Positions 1 through 7,912 of a stretch of 64,000 nt of DNA are shown piece by piece. Position 1 is the stretch's first letter. Every line of letters starts with the position of its first letter. The stretch comes from an uncultured Candidatus Melainabacteria bacterium. GTDB lineage: Bacteria > Cyanobacteriota > Vampirovibrionia > Gastranaerophilales > Gastranaerophilaceae. The notes beneath the pieces were generated by a model, which made no database searches, had not been told where the DNA came from, and saw nothing but the letters and a program-made list of their open reading frames with translations. The translations under genes were made by a program, and so were the position numbers. Where the stretch lies: assembly GCA_934718275.1 (NCBI GenBank), contig CAKUZD010000002.1, positions 1 to 64,000 of the forward strand, given 5' to 3'.

Positions 1-146
1 CCCCCTCTCTGAAATTTCTAAGCTCAAATTATTCGCTAAGAAATTTCTTCTCTCCCTCAAGGGGCGAGAACATTATAATTACGTCATTGTGAGCGAATGC
101 GAAACAATCCAGCTGATTAATTGCATAATCTTGGCTCAATTAAGAC
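1..146. repeat. REP-like intergenic sequence
   Basis: No gene is seen here. Two features suggest a dispersed intergenic repeat: an inverted repeat with arms GAAATTTCT (11-19) and AGAAATTTC (39-47), and the phrase GTCATTGTGAGCGAATGCGA beginning at 83. The latter resembles repeat phrases of the type GTCATTGCGAGCGAAGCGAAGC found between genes in many bacterial genomes. No second full copy lies in this window, so repeat status is inference. Confidence 0.4.
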
Positions 147-536
147 TTATTTTAAATAATCTTCAAAACTTTTTGTATTAACTTTGTACCCGCAACCCTC
201 GTGTAGTTTGGCATTATAAAATATTCGTTTTTTAGGATAGTTTTTACACATAGGGAGTCTGTTTTTGTAATCCGAACATAATCCGTCACTTGTAACAAGT
301 TTACAAGCAAAGATTAAATTCCCTTGCTCATCTTTTCCCTTTATATAAAACCTTTTGTATGCAGGAAATAACATTTGCATTATTTTGAATTCCTTTTCGG
401 TATATGTATCATAACTATACATGTAATTACAGCATTTTCCGCATTTTTTGCATTCTCCGGTAATTTCATAACTTACACGTTGAGGAACAAAATATGAGCG
501 AATTTCATTGATTATTACAAAGAAAAAATCCAGCAT
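147..536 (-). CDS. YkgJ-type cysteine-cluster protein
   Basis: A 129-residue protein with the N-terminal cluster CKKCGKCCNYMY (residues about 29-40) followed by more cysteines (CKLV, GLCSDY, PMCKNYP, EGCGY). This is the pattern of the YkgJ/UPF0153 zinc- or iron-binding family. The function of the family is not established. Length is usual for the family. The ATG has no Shine-Dalgarno sequence; instead a TGT-TACTAT element ends 7 bases upstream, suggesting a leaderless mRNA. The gene stands alone, divergent from the penicillin-binding protein gene. Confidence 0.75.
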   Translation of the reverse strand: MLDFFFVIINEIRSYFVPQRVSYEITGECKKCGKCCNYMYSYDTYTEKEFKIMQMLFPAYKRFYIKGKDEQGNLIFACKLVTSDGLCSDYKNRLPMCKNYPKKRIFYNAKLHEGCGYKVNTKSFEDYLK

Positions 537-543
537 ACTTAAT

Positions 544-552
544 ATAGTAACA
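544..552 (-). promoter_or_regulatory. extended -10 promoter, leaderless YkgJ gene
   Basis: On the minus strand TGT TACTAT is followed by 7 bases and then the ATG at 536. The expected transcription start falls on or next to the start codon. No clear -35 element. Confidence 0.4.
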
Positions 553-650
553 TGAATGAAGTTTGTAATATTAAAAATGTGCCAATTTTAAATAATTTGC
601 CAATAATTTACTTTTATAATAAAATTTAAATCGTATATAAGGGAGTATCC

Positions 651-2819
651 ATGTCTAAATATTACGTAAAAAGGAATTATACCGCCAAAGAGATGGCAAA
701 AGCAAATATTTCTAAAAATTCAAGGAAGAAAAACGGGGGATTTCTTTCAACAATCAGATTTATTTTTATAATGGGTTGTGCTTGTGTGTTGGCAGGAGTT
801 GCATCTTTGGAGCTATACTTGTCCTCTTTGCCACCGATTAATAATTTAGAGCAATTTAAACCAAATATTGTTACGAAGATTTATTCTGACGATGGCGAAA
901 TAATAAAAACATTTACTGCTTATACTTATGAAAAAATAGATTTAAAAGATATTCCGGATAATTTAAAAAAAGCATTAATAGCAACAGAAGATAAAAACTT
1001 TTATCGTCACCATGGCTATGATGTTGTAGGTTTGGCTCGTTCTACTGTACAAAACGTAATTGCAGGACATGTTGTTCAAGGAGCAAGTACCATTACTCAG
1101 CAACTTGCAAGAGTTCTGTTTCTTAATAATGAAAGAACTTTTGATAGAAAATTAAAAGAATTATTTATTGCTGCAAGAATTGAAAAAACTATTTCAAAAG
1201 ACCAAATTCTTGAAATGTATATGAATAATGTATATCTTGGAGCAGGCGCTTATGGTGTTGAAGGTGCTGCTCAAATTTATTTTGATAAACACTTAAAAGA
1301 TTGTGACTTGGCAGAATTGGCTTTGATTGCAGGCTTGCCTCAAGCTCCTTCCGTTTACAATCCGTTTAATAATATGGATTTGGCTGTACAAAGACGCAAT
1401 CAGGTTCTTACCAGAATGTATAAAATGAGGTATATTACAACTGAAGAATATGAAAAAGCCAAAAAAGAAAAGGTACATCTTGCCAAAGTGCCTCAATACT
1501 ATACAACCAATAAAGCTCCATATTTCTGTGATTATGTAATGAAGGAACTTGAAAGATTAGGTTTTGATGAAACTGAAATTTCTCAAGGTGGTTATAAAGT
1601 TGTTACCACTCTGGATTATAAAGCCCAAAAAGCTGCCAATGAAGCTATTTTGAAAAATCTTCGCGGTTGGGGGTTAAGTGGCGAAAAAAATCAGGCTGCC
1701 GTATTTTCATTTAGTCCGATTGACGGAAAGATTTTAGTTTATTCGGGCGGAAAAGATTATACAAAGAGCCAATATGACAGGGTTACGCAGGCGGTTAGAC
1801 CTCCCGGATCTTCTTTCAAACCTATTGTATATGCAGCTGCTATGGAAAAAGGTATTTCGCCAAATGACATGATTGAGGACAGACCTTTGACTATCGGACA
1901 ATGGTCTCCAAGAAATTATGGTAACAAATATAGAGGAAAAATTCCTGTATATACAGCTTTGATGGTATCATCAAATGTTTGCGCTGCAAGATTGATAAAA
2001 GATGTAGGTATTCGTTCCGTAATACAAACAGCAAGGGTTTTAGGAATAGAAACACCGTTAGAATATGACTATACAATTGCCTTGGGGTCAAATGGTGTAA
2101 AATTATTTGAATTTACAAGAGCTTATGGTGCATTTGCAAATGGCGGTTATGTTGTACAACCTTATGCTATTGAGAGAGTTGAAACTTCTCGTGGAAAAGT
2201 TGTTTACAAAGCTCCGAAAACAAAAATTACTCACCAATTAAGTATAAATACGGCCGCGGAAATGACTGCCATGATGAAAATGGTTGTTTCCAACGGTACA
2301 GGTCGTGCTGCAAATATCGGAAAACCTGCAGCAGGTAAAACAGGAACAACTGACGATAACAAAGATGCTTATTTTATGGGATATACTCCAAATATTGTAA
2401 CCGGTGTTTGGGTTGGAAATGATGACAATACGGTTATGAACAAATCTATTCAAGGTGGTACTGTTCCGGCTCTTATTTGGAAAGATATTATGAAAGTTGC
2501 AACAGAGCCGTACGGTAAAGCAGAATTTAATTATCCGCAGGTTGAATTAATCCCGTTTGGTTCTATTAATCCAAATCGTGTTATAGGAGAAACTGTTGCC
2601 AAACCTAAACATCAAGAAGATGAAAATGAAGTTGATTTGAATGATACAGAGCCTAATTTGCCTGAATCGGTTAAGAAGCTGGAACAAACTCAGTCTAAAC
2701 AACCTACGCAACCTCAACAGCATTCACAACAGACTACTGCAAAACCTGCAGCTGCTAAGCTTCAAACAACATCTGCTCCAATTCCTATTCCAATGGCGGT
2801 TCCTGAAGGGGTAAGATAA
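651..2819 (+). CDS. mrcA: class A penicillin-binding protein 1A
   Basis: Bifunctional peptidoglycan synthase (glycosyltransferase plus DD-transpeptidase), anchored in the inner membrane with its catalytic domains outside. A cytoplasmic basic tail is followed by a membrane segment at about residues 33-52. The GT51 domain shows ATEDKNFYRHHGYD with catalytic Glu113 and GASTITQQ at 144-151. The transpeptidase domain shows SSFK (387-390), SSN (440-442) and KTGT (563-566), all intact. The last 70 residues are a Pro/Gln-rich tail, probably disordered. The 722-residue length is normal. A GGGAG site precedes the ATG and TATAAT lies at about 615. RNase HIII follows 78 bases downstream. Confidence 0.95.
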   Translation: MSKYYVKRNYTAKEMAKANISKNSRKKNGGFLSTIRFIFIMGCACVLAGVASLELYLSSLPPINNLEQFKPNIVTKIYSDDGEIIKTFTAYTYEKIDLKDIPDNLKKALIATEDKNFYRHHGYDVVGLARSTVQNVIAGHVVQGASTITQQLARVLFLNNERTFDRKLKELFIAARIEKTISKDQILEMYMNNVYLGAGAYGVEGAAQIYFDKHLKDCDLAELALIAGLPQAPSVYNPFNNMDLAVQRRNQVLTRMYKMRYITTEEYEKAKKEKVHLAKVPQYYTTNKAPYFCDYVMKELERLGFDETEISQGGYKVVTTLDYKAQKAANEAILKNLRGWGLSGEKNQAAVFSFSPIDGKILVYSGGKDYTKSQYDRVTQAVRPPGSSFKPIVYAAAMEKGISPNDMIEDRPLTIGQWSPRNYGNKYRGKIPVYTALMVSSNVCAARLIKDVGIRSVIQTARVLGIETPLEYDYTIALGSNGVKLFEFTRAYGAFANGGYVVQPYAIERVETSRGKVVYKAPKTKITHQLSINTAAEMTAMMKMVVSNGTGRAANIGKPAAGKTGTTDDNKDAYFMGYTPNIVTGVWVGNDDNTVMNKSIQGGTVPALIWKDIMKVATEPYGKAEFNYPQVELIPFGSINPNRVIGETVAKPKHQEDENEVDLNDTEPNLPESVKKLEQTQSKQPTQPQQHSQQTTAKPAAAKLQTTSAPIPIPMAVPEGVR

Positions 2820-2897
2820 AATTAAAAAGTCAATATTGGTTTTTTAGTATTGTTGGATTGGTTGTAATGCTCAATAAATATAGCTTGAAAGGATAAA

Positions 2898-3530
2898 ATG
2901 ACTGAATTTATTGCACATATAGGGACTGACGAATCAGGTAAGGGAGATTTTTTTGGCCCGTTGGTTATAGCCGGAGTTCTTGCTGATGAAAAATCAGCTG
3001 AATATTTCAGAGAACTTGGGATAAAAGATAGTAAAAAACTTTCTGATAAAAAAATGCTTATGCTTGCAGGGGAAATAAAAAAAGTTGCTCCGCACTCTGT
3101 TATTGCAATTTCAAATTCTAAGTATAATGAGCTTTATTCAAATATAAAAAACTTGAATAAACTTTTGGCGTGGGGACATGCAAGAGCGATTGAGAATATT
3201 TTGGAAAATAATCATTGTGAATATGCTTTGTCTGACAAGTTTGGTGATGAAAGTTTAATACAGTCTGCATTGATGAAAAACGGAAGAAATATAAGACTAG
3301 AACAAATGTGTAAGGCTGAAAGTGATATTGCCGTTGCTGCAGCTTCTGTTCTTGCGCGTGCAACTTTTGTTGAGAAAATGCAGGCTATGGAAAATACTTA
3401 TGGTTTAAAATTCCAAAAAGGTTGTTCGGGGCTTGTAAAAAATGTTGCAGCCGAGTTTATTGGAAAATATGGTAAAGAACGTTTGAAGGAAGTTTGTAAG
3501 ACTCATTTTAAGACTTATAATGAAGTTTAA
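2898..3530 (+). CDS. rnhC: ribonuclease HIII, catalytic domain only
   Basis: Removes RNA from RNA-DNA hybrids. The N-terminal IGTDESGKGDFFGP carries the acidic pair Asp11-Glu12 of the type 2 RNase H fold, where the Gly-Lys-Gly after the acidic pair separates HIII from HII. Further acidic residues are Asp113 (LSDKFG) and Asp143 (ESDIAVAAASVLAR). At 210 residues it is about 90-100 shorter than typical HIII proteins because it begins directly with the catalytic domain and lacks the N-terminal substrate-binding domain. The start is supported by GAAAGGA seven bases upstream, and I see no upstream in-frame extension. Confidence 0.88.
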   Translation: MTEFIAHIGTDESGKGDFFGPLVIAGVLADEKSAEYFRELGIKDSKKLSDKKMLMLAGEIKKVAPHSVIAISNSKYNELYSNIKNLNKLLAWGHARAIENILENNHCEYALSDKFGDESLIQSALMKNGRNIRLEQMCKAESDIAVAAASVLARATFVEKMQAMENTYGLKFQKGCSGLVKNVAAEFIGKYGKERLKEVCKTHFKTYNEV

Positions 3531-3592
3531 CTTTATTGTATGAAATTTATCGTTTTTGCGAATTTAGTGTACTTGCTCAAATCAGCTTGTTA

Positions 3593-3601
3593 TGCTACAA
3601 T
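3593..3601 (+). promoter_or_regulatory. extended -10 promoter of the stator-like operon
   Basis: TGC TACAAT. The predicted transcript starts near 3608, giving a leader of about 17 bases with a GGAGAG site before ATG 3625. An ATG at 3592 overlaps this element and so cannot be the start of the next gene. Confidence 0.55.
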
Positions 3602-3624
3602 TTCTATTAAGAAACGGAGAGATT

Positions 3625-4530
3625 ATGAATTTATTGCATATTTTTACTGACATTCCAATCCTTATTGTAATTTTTACTTTTTTATTTTCTATAGTTTATT
3701 GTACGAAGAATTACATATTTGTAAGTAAAAATTTGAAGATTTTGTTGGGTTTTATCTCTAATTTTAAAAAAACTGATTTAAATTTTCGTTTTAAGGAAAT
3801 TGACGAGTGGATGTGCTCAAACCCTTATGTAGCAGCAGCTTGGTTAGAATTTAAAAATACACTTGTTTTTTCAGAGTCAATTGCACTTAAAGGTAGAAAT
3901 AATGATTTAACATACAAAGAAGTATCTTCTACTGTTCAAAATATTCAGACAACAGTTGATCCATTGTATTTCTTTAATGAAGAAACCTTGATTACATCTA
4001 AGTTTAATAATAAATTTTTACAAACCGTTCCTACTGTATTGACAGGTTTTGGGCCATTGTTTACGTTTTTAAATATTGCAATTGCATTTGGGAAAATAGA
4101 TTTTTCTTCTCAAGAAAAAACAATTGCATCTGTTGCCGGTTTGATGTCATCAATGCAAACTGCGGCTCTTGTATCAGTAATTGCCGTAGGTTCTTCATTG
4201 TTATTTTTAATGTATGAAAGAATTTCTTTTCAATTATTATGTAAAAGTCCGCTTTTGAAATGTGAGGATTTGTTAGGTAGATTATTTGATAATATTTCTT
4301 CTGAAAAATTCTTGCTTGAACTATTGAAAGAAACTAAAATTCAAAACAACTCTGTCTCAAATTTAATAACTGCTATGCCACAACAATTTAAAGTCGCTTT
4401 GAATTCCGGTATTGCAAGTAATCTTGTTCCTTATTTGGAAAATCTTATTTTTGGCTTAAATGAGGTTAACAAAAGTATGAAAGAAGTTGCAAAACGCGGT
4501 AAAAAAGATGATGTTGATGAATTGTTCTAA
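3625..4530 (+). CDS. MotA/TolQ/ZorA-like stator membrane protein
   Basis: A 301-residue membrane protein with one N-terminal helix (about 8-26) and two later helices (about 130-155 and 175-200) around TVPTVLTGFGPLFTFLNIAI. That organisation and motif resemble ZorA and the wider MotA/ExbB/TolQ proton-channel superfamily. The C-terminus is helical and charged. The start at 3625 is chosen because CGGAGAG precedes it and the upstream ATG lies inside the promoter. The next gene, 15 bases away, encodes a MotB/OmpA-like partner, so the two probably form a proton-driven 5:2-type motor unit. What it drives is unknown. It could be an envelope machine rather than flagellar or antiphage, and no flagellar genes are nearby. 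Confidence 0.7.
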   Translation: MNLLHIFTDIPILIVIFTFLFSIVYCTKNYIFVSKNLKILLGFISNFKKTDLNFRFKEIDEWMCSNPYVAAAWLEFKNTLVFSESIALKGRNNDLTYKEVSSTVQNIQTTVDPLYFFNEETLITSKFNNKFLQTVPTVLTGFGPLFTFLNIAIAFGKIDFSSQEKTIASVAGLMSSMQTAALVSVIAVGSSLLFLMYERISFQLLCKSPLLKCEDLLGRLFDNISSEKFLLELLKETKIQNNSVSNLITAMPQQFKVALNSGIASNLVPYLENLIFGLNEVNKSMKEVAKRGKKDDVDELF

Positions 4531-4545
4531 GAGTTGGAGAAAATT

Positions 4546-5253
4546 ATGAGCTTAAAGGCAAGAAAAACTACGGCTATTGATAGTGATAATAATATTTTTT
4601 GGACAACTATGGCAGACCTTTTGTTAGGTTTGGCAATTATTTTTATGACTTTGTTTGTTCTTGCCATGACCGGTTTTACCCAACAGGCTTTAGAACAAAA
4701 GAAACAACAAATTGAAGTTAATAAGGAACTTATTGAAAATCTTAAAAAAGCAAATATAGATGCACAAGTTGATGAAATGAGCGGAGATGTAAAAATTTCG
4801 GATATGGAACTTTTTGAAATAGGCAGTTCAAATCTTTCTCCAAAAGGTAAAGCGTATTTAAACAAACTTGTTCCGATTTATATAAATACAATTTTTTCTA
4901 ATAAAGAGTTGGTTGATGAAATTGAAAATATAATAATTCAGGGACACACTGACAGTCAAGCATTTGCAGGGATTAAAAATCCTGATATTGAATATATGAG
5001 AAATATGGAACTAAGTATTGCTCGTGCAGATGCCGTTGCAAATTATATGTTTCAAACCGGATTTGATAAAAAATATAGTCCAAAATTACGTAAAATGCTT
5101 ATTGTAGAAGGGAAAAGTTACTCAGATCCGATTATTGTAAACGGCAAAGAGGATTATAATAAAAGCAGACGTGTTGAAATGCGTTTGAAAGTTAAAAAAG
5201 TAGATGTAACAGAAGTTTTATTCCATGGAGTTCAGACATTAAATGATAAATGA
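4546..5253 (+). CDS. MotB/ZorB-like OmpA-domain stator partner
   Basis: A 235-residue protein with a single N-terminal membrane helix, FWTTMADLLLGLAIIFMTLF, that contains one Asp (residue 24). This sits where MotB and ZorB carry their proton-binding Asp. A helical linker follows, then an OmpA-like peptidoglycan-binding domain (IIIQGHTDSQAF, SIARADAVANYM, NKSRRVEMRLKVKK). The start at 4546 follows GTTGGAGAAA; a TTG 12 bases upstream overlaps that site and is rejected. It is coupled to the ZorA-like gene before it, and its 3' end overlaps the DUF711 gene by 11 bases. ZorC and ZorD, the other Zorya proteins, are not present. Confidence 0.75.
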   Translation: MSLKARKTTAIDSDNNIFWTTMADLLLGLAIIFMTLFVLAMTGFTQQALEQKKQQIEVNKELIENLKKANIDAQVDEMSGDVKISDMELFEIGSSNLSPKGKAYLNKLVPIYINTIFSNKELVDEIENIIIQGHTDSQAFAGIKNPDIEYMRNMELSIARADAVANYMFQTGFDKKYSPKLRKMLIVEGKSYSDPIIVNGKEDYNKSRRVEMRLKVKKVDVTEVLFHGVQTLNDK

Positions 5254-6604
5254 AGAATTAATACTTGAAACTATAAATATGATAAAGCTGTATAACCTTG
5301 ATATCAGAACGGTTACTATGGCAATAAGCCTGAGAGATTGTGCAGATAGTGATGTAGATGTTGTTTGTGAAAACATTTATAACAAAATTGTTAAATATGC
5401 GGGAAATTTGGTTGAATTTGCTAATGAATTTGAAAATGATTATTCTATTCCGATTGTAAATAAAAGAATTTCGGTAACACCGATTTCAATTGTCGGAGAG
5501 TCTTGCAAAAATCCTGACTATGTTAAAATAGCCAAAACCCTTGATAAGGCTGCAAAAACAGTTGGTGTTAATTTTGTTGGTGGTTTTTCAGCTTTAGTTG
5601 AAAAAGGTATGACTAAAGGCGATAAACTTCTTATTGAAAGTATTCCGGAAGCTTTGGCACAAACAGAAAGACTTTGTTCTTCAATTAATGTTGCTTCTTC
5701 AAAGGCGGGGATTAATATGGATGCTGTTTTAAAGATGGCTGAAATTGTGAAGAAATCTGCTGAACTTACAAAAGATAAAGATGGAATAGGTGCTGCAAAA
5801 CTTGTTGTATTCTGTAATACTCCGGGAGATAATCCGTTTATGGCAGGGGCTTTTTGCGGTGTTGGGGAACCGGAATGTGCATTGAATGTTGGTGTTTCCG
5901 GGCCTGGAGTTGTAAGAGCAGCTATTGAGGCTTTAGGTAAAGATGAAGATTTGAGTGCTTTGGCTAGTAAAATTAAACAAATAGCCTATAAAATTACGTC
6001 AACCGGAGAACTTGTCGGTCGAAAACTTGCAAAACGCTTGAATGTACCGTTTGGGGTAATTGATTTATCTTTAGCACCTACTCCTGCAATAGGAGACAGT
6101 GTTGCAGGAATTTTTCAGGCGATGGGGTTAGAGCATGCCGGAGCGCATGGAACAACTGCAGCGCTCGCTATGTTGAATGATGCCGTTAAAAAAGGTGGAA
6201 TTATGGCAAGTTCGCATGTGGGAGGCTTGTCAGGGGCTTTTATTCCTGTTTCTGAAGATGCGGGCATGATTGAAGCGGCAACAAACGGTTATTTGACATT
6301 TGATAAATTGGAAGCTATGACATCAGTTTGCTCTGTAGGTTTAGATATGATTGCAATTCCGGGTGATACTCCGGTTGATACTATTGCCGGGATTATTGCC
6401 GATGAGATGGCAATTGGCATGATTAATAAAAAGACAACTGCTGTTAGAGTTATTCCGGTAGTGGGAAAGAATATAGGAGACGAAGTTGTATACGGTGGAC
6501 TATTAGGAAAAGCTCCGATTATGCCTGTTCGTAATTTATCTTCTTCCGGATTTGTAAATCGCGGTGGAAGAATTCCGGCTCCAATACACAGTCTAAACAA
6601 TTAA
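5243..6604 (+). CDS. DUF711 / PFL-family protein (UPF0210)
   Basis: A 453-residue protein matching the UPF0210 (DUF711, PFL-fold) family in length and character. It has Gly-rich segments such as AGAFCGVGEPECALNVGVSG, the stretch LAPTPAIGDSVAGIFQAMG and ASSHVGGLSGAFIPVSEDAG. The structure is related to glycyl-radical enzymes, but no reaction is established and I see no glycyl-radical loop. In other bacteria it often sits beside a small ACT-domain protein; that partner is absent here. Its ATG overlaps the end of the stator-partner gene (ATGATAAATGA), implying coupled translation. Confidence 0.85.
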   Translation: MINEELILETINMIKLYNLDIRTVTMAISLRDCADSDVDVVCENIYNKIVKYAGNLVEFANEFENDYSIPIVNKRISVTPISIVGESCKNPDYVKIAKTLDKAAKTVGVNFVGGFSALVEKGMTKGDKLLIESIPEALAQTERLCSSINVASSKAGINMDAVLKMAEIVKKSAELTKDKDGIGAAKLVVFCNTPGDNPFMAGAFCGVGEPECALNVGVSGPGVVRAAIEALGKDEDLSALASKIKQIAYKITSTGELVGRKLAKRLNVPFGVIDLSLAPTPAIGDSVAGIFQAMGLEHAGAHGTTAALAMLNDAVKKGGIMASSHVGGLSGAFIPVSEDAGMIEAATNGYLTFDKLEAMTSVCSVGLDMIAIPGDTPVDTIAGIIADEMAIGMINKKTTAVRVIPVVGKNIGDEVVYGGLLGKAPIMPVRNLSSSGFVNRGGRIPAPIHSLNN

Positions 6605-6614
6605 AAGGACAATT

Positions 6615-7103
6615 ATGACAGAATCTATCCGAGTTTTTGAAAATAGTTTAAGAGATTTTTTAATTAATATTCAAACAGATGCTTATAATACTCAAGGAAA
6701 AGTTGAATATAAGTATAATAATTTGAAAGTTTATATGGAACCTAAAAATAAATCAATTCCTCACTTTTGGGTTGCTGTAAATATTTCTGCTGCTTGTTAT
6801 CAAATTGATCCGGTAGAAAAAATTGATGGTAGTATGGGTTCTGATGAAAGGTATATTTTGAAATGGGCTGCCAGACCGAATATTAATGGTGAATTAAAAA
6901 AGCATTGGATATATTTAACAAATTCTGCGGAGCTTATAAGTCAACAGGTTAGAAATGAAAAGAAAACCGCAGAAAATCTTGAAATTACTCAAAAAGAAAT
7001 GCAAGAAATTACTGAAATTGTTACCGGAACAGGTGTTAAAAAGAGATTTAAGGGCTTTGATTCAAATATGAGGATGAACAGACATGCCAAAAACATTAAA
7101 TGA
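6615..7103 (+). CDS. unknown protein, paralogue A of a tandem pair
   Basis: I do not recognise this 162-residue protein. It contains IQTDAYN, YNNLKVYMEP followed by PHFWV, and MGSDERYILKW. The same motifs appear in order in the next gene. Predicted soluble; no signal or membrane segment. The last 50 residues are a charged helical extension lacking in the paralogue. It starts ten bases after the DUF711 gene with an AAAGGAC site and overlaps the following gene by 20 bases, so it belongs to the stator-like operon. Confidence 0.6.
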   Translation: MTESIRVFENSLRDFLINIQTDAYNTQGKVEYKYNNLKVYMEPKNKSIPHFWVAVNISAACYQIDPVEKIDGSMGSDERYILKWAARPNINGELKKHWIYLTNSAELISQQVRNEKKTAENLEITQKEMQEITEIVTGTGVKKRFKGFDSNMRMNRHAKNIK

Positions 7104-7404
7104 ATTAGCCGGAGAACTAAAACAGGTGATTATAGAGTTGCAGTCAGATGCGCATAATAAAGGGAATATGCGAGCTGAACGTTATAATAATCTTAAATTG
7201 GTTATGGAACCGGACAGGAATAGAAATCCTCACGTTGTTATAGATTTAGCTATTTCATCGGCAGAATTCGACCTTACAAGCGGACAAAAATTAAATGGCG
7301 GGCTTGGGCCTGATGAACGTTATGTTTTACGTTGGCTAAGTAAATCCGGAACTTTGACAAACCTTCAAGATACTTGGAAATCCATTGTCAAAAAAGATAG
7401 CTAA
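7084..7404 (+). CDS. unknown protein, paralogue B of a tandem pair
   Basis: A 106-residue protein that shares LQSDAHN, RYNNLKLVMEP, NPH, GLGPDERYVLRW with the preceding gene, pointing to an old tandem duplication. It ends shortly after the shared domain. Translation is probably coupled, since the start lies inside the upstream gene. Family and function unknown. It is the last gene of the operon that begins at 3625, 15 bases from a convergent gene. Confidence 0.6.
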   Translation: MPKTLNELAGELKQVIIELQSDAHNKGNMRAERYNNLKLVMEPDRNRNPHVVIDLAISSAEFDLTSGQKLNGGLGPDERYVLRWLSKSGTLTNLQDTWKSIVKKDS

Positions 7405-7419
7405 GATTTATAATAGAAT

Positions 7420-7740
7420 TTAATTTTTTTTGTTGGCTTTAAAATATGAAAAAAGTCCTGCACTTGCAGCAACTAAACCATTTGTAACAAATGAAAGTTT
7501 TAATGGAGATGTTTTGATATGTTTTCCGATAAATGCTGTTATCCTATCTAATACAATTCCAAATCCAAACCAAGATAAAGCAGTGGTTAATCCTTCATGC
7601 ATAGGAGTGTTTGTTTTTTTACGCACAACAAAAGGGCGTGGTCGTTTTAAGCCTTCCATTGTGTTTTTACTTCTCTTATCTTGTGTTGTTTGATATATGT
7701 TAGGGGTTTTTGAACTTCCAAATGTAATAGGATAAATCAT
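7420..7740 (-). CDS. small probable membrane protein, unknown
   Basis: A 106-residue hypothetical protein. The first half is polar and basic (TTQDKRSKNTMEGLKRPRP). The second half has two moderately hydrophobic helices, around ALSWFGFGIVLDRITAFIG and LSFVTNGLVAASAGLFSYF, and a Lys-rich end. ATG 7740 is preferred over TTG 7749 because an AGAAG sequence lies just upstream at proper distance. It is convergent with the stator-like operon. No family recognised. Confidence 0.5.
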   Translation of the reverse strand: MIYPITFGSSKTPNIYQTTQDKRSKNTMEGLKRPRPFVVRKKTNTPMHEGLTTALSWFGFGIVLDRITAFIGKHIKTSPLKLSFVTNGLVAASAGLFSYFKANKKN

Positions 7741-7834
7741 AATTTTCAATTTCTTCTATAAGTGACAGTATATATTACACTTGTGTATTGTCAATACCCT
7801 GTAAAAAAAATAATAATTTTTTAATAAATTATTA

Positions 7835-7863
7835 TTGCAATTATTTACTACATTTCTTATAAT
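7835..7863 (+). promoter_or_regulatory. promoter of iron alcohol dehydrogenase gene
   Basis: TTGCAA (7835-7840), 17-base spacer, TATAAT (7858-7863). The leader carries AAAGGAGA before ATG 7913. Confidence 0.6.
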
Positions 7864-7912
7864 ATAATTTGTAATAGATATGTCACGAGGTATTGTGAAA
7901 GGAGAGTTTATT

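Noticed and set aside
6289..6600. Long antisense frames inside conserved genes such as DUF711, plsX, rnhC and clpB
   Set aside because: They lie opposite conserved coding sequence, have no ribosome sites or recognisable domains, and are explained as shadows of the true frames.
3593..7404. Complete Zorya antiphage system
   Set aside because: Only ZorA- and ZorB-like genes are present. No ZorC, ZorD helicase/nuclease or ZorE is encoded nearby, so a defence role is not claimed.
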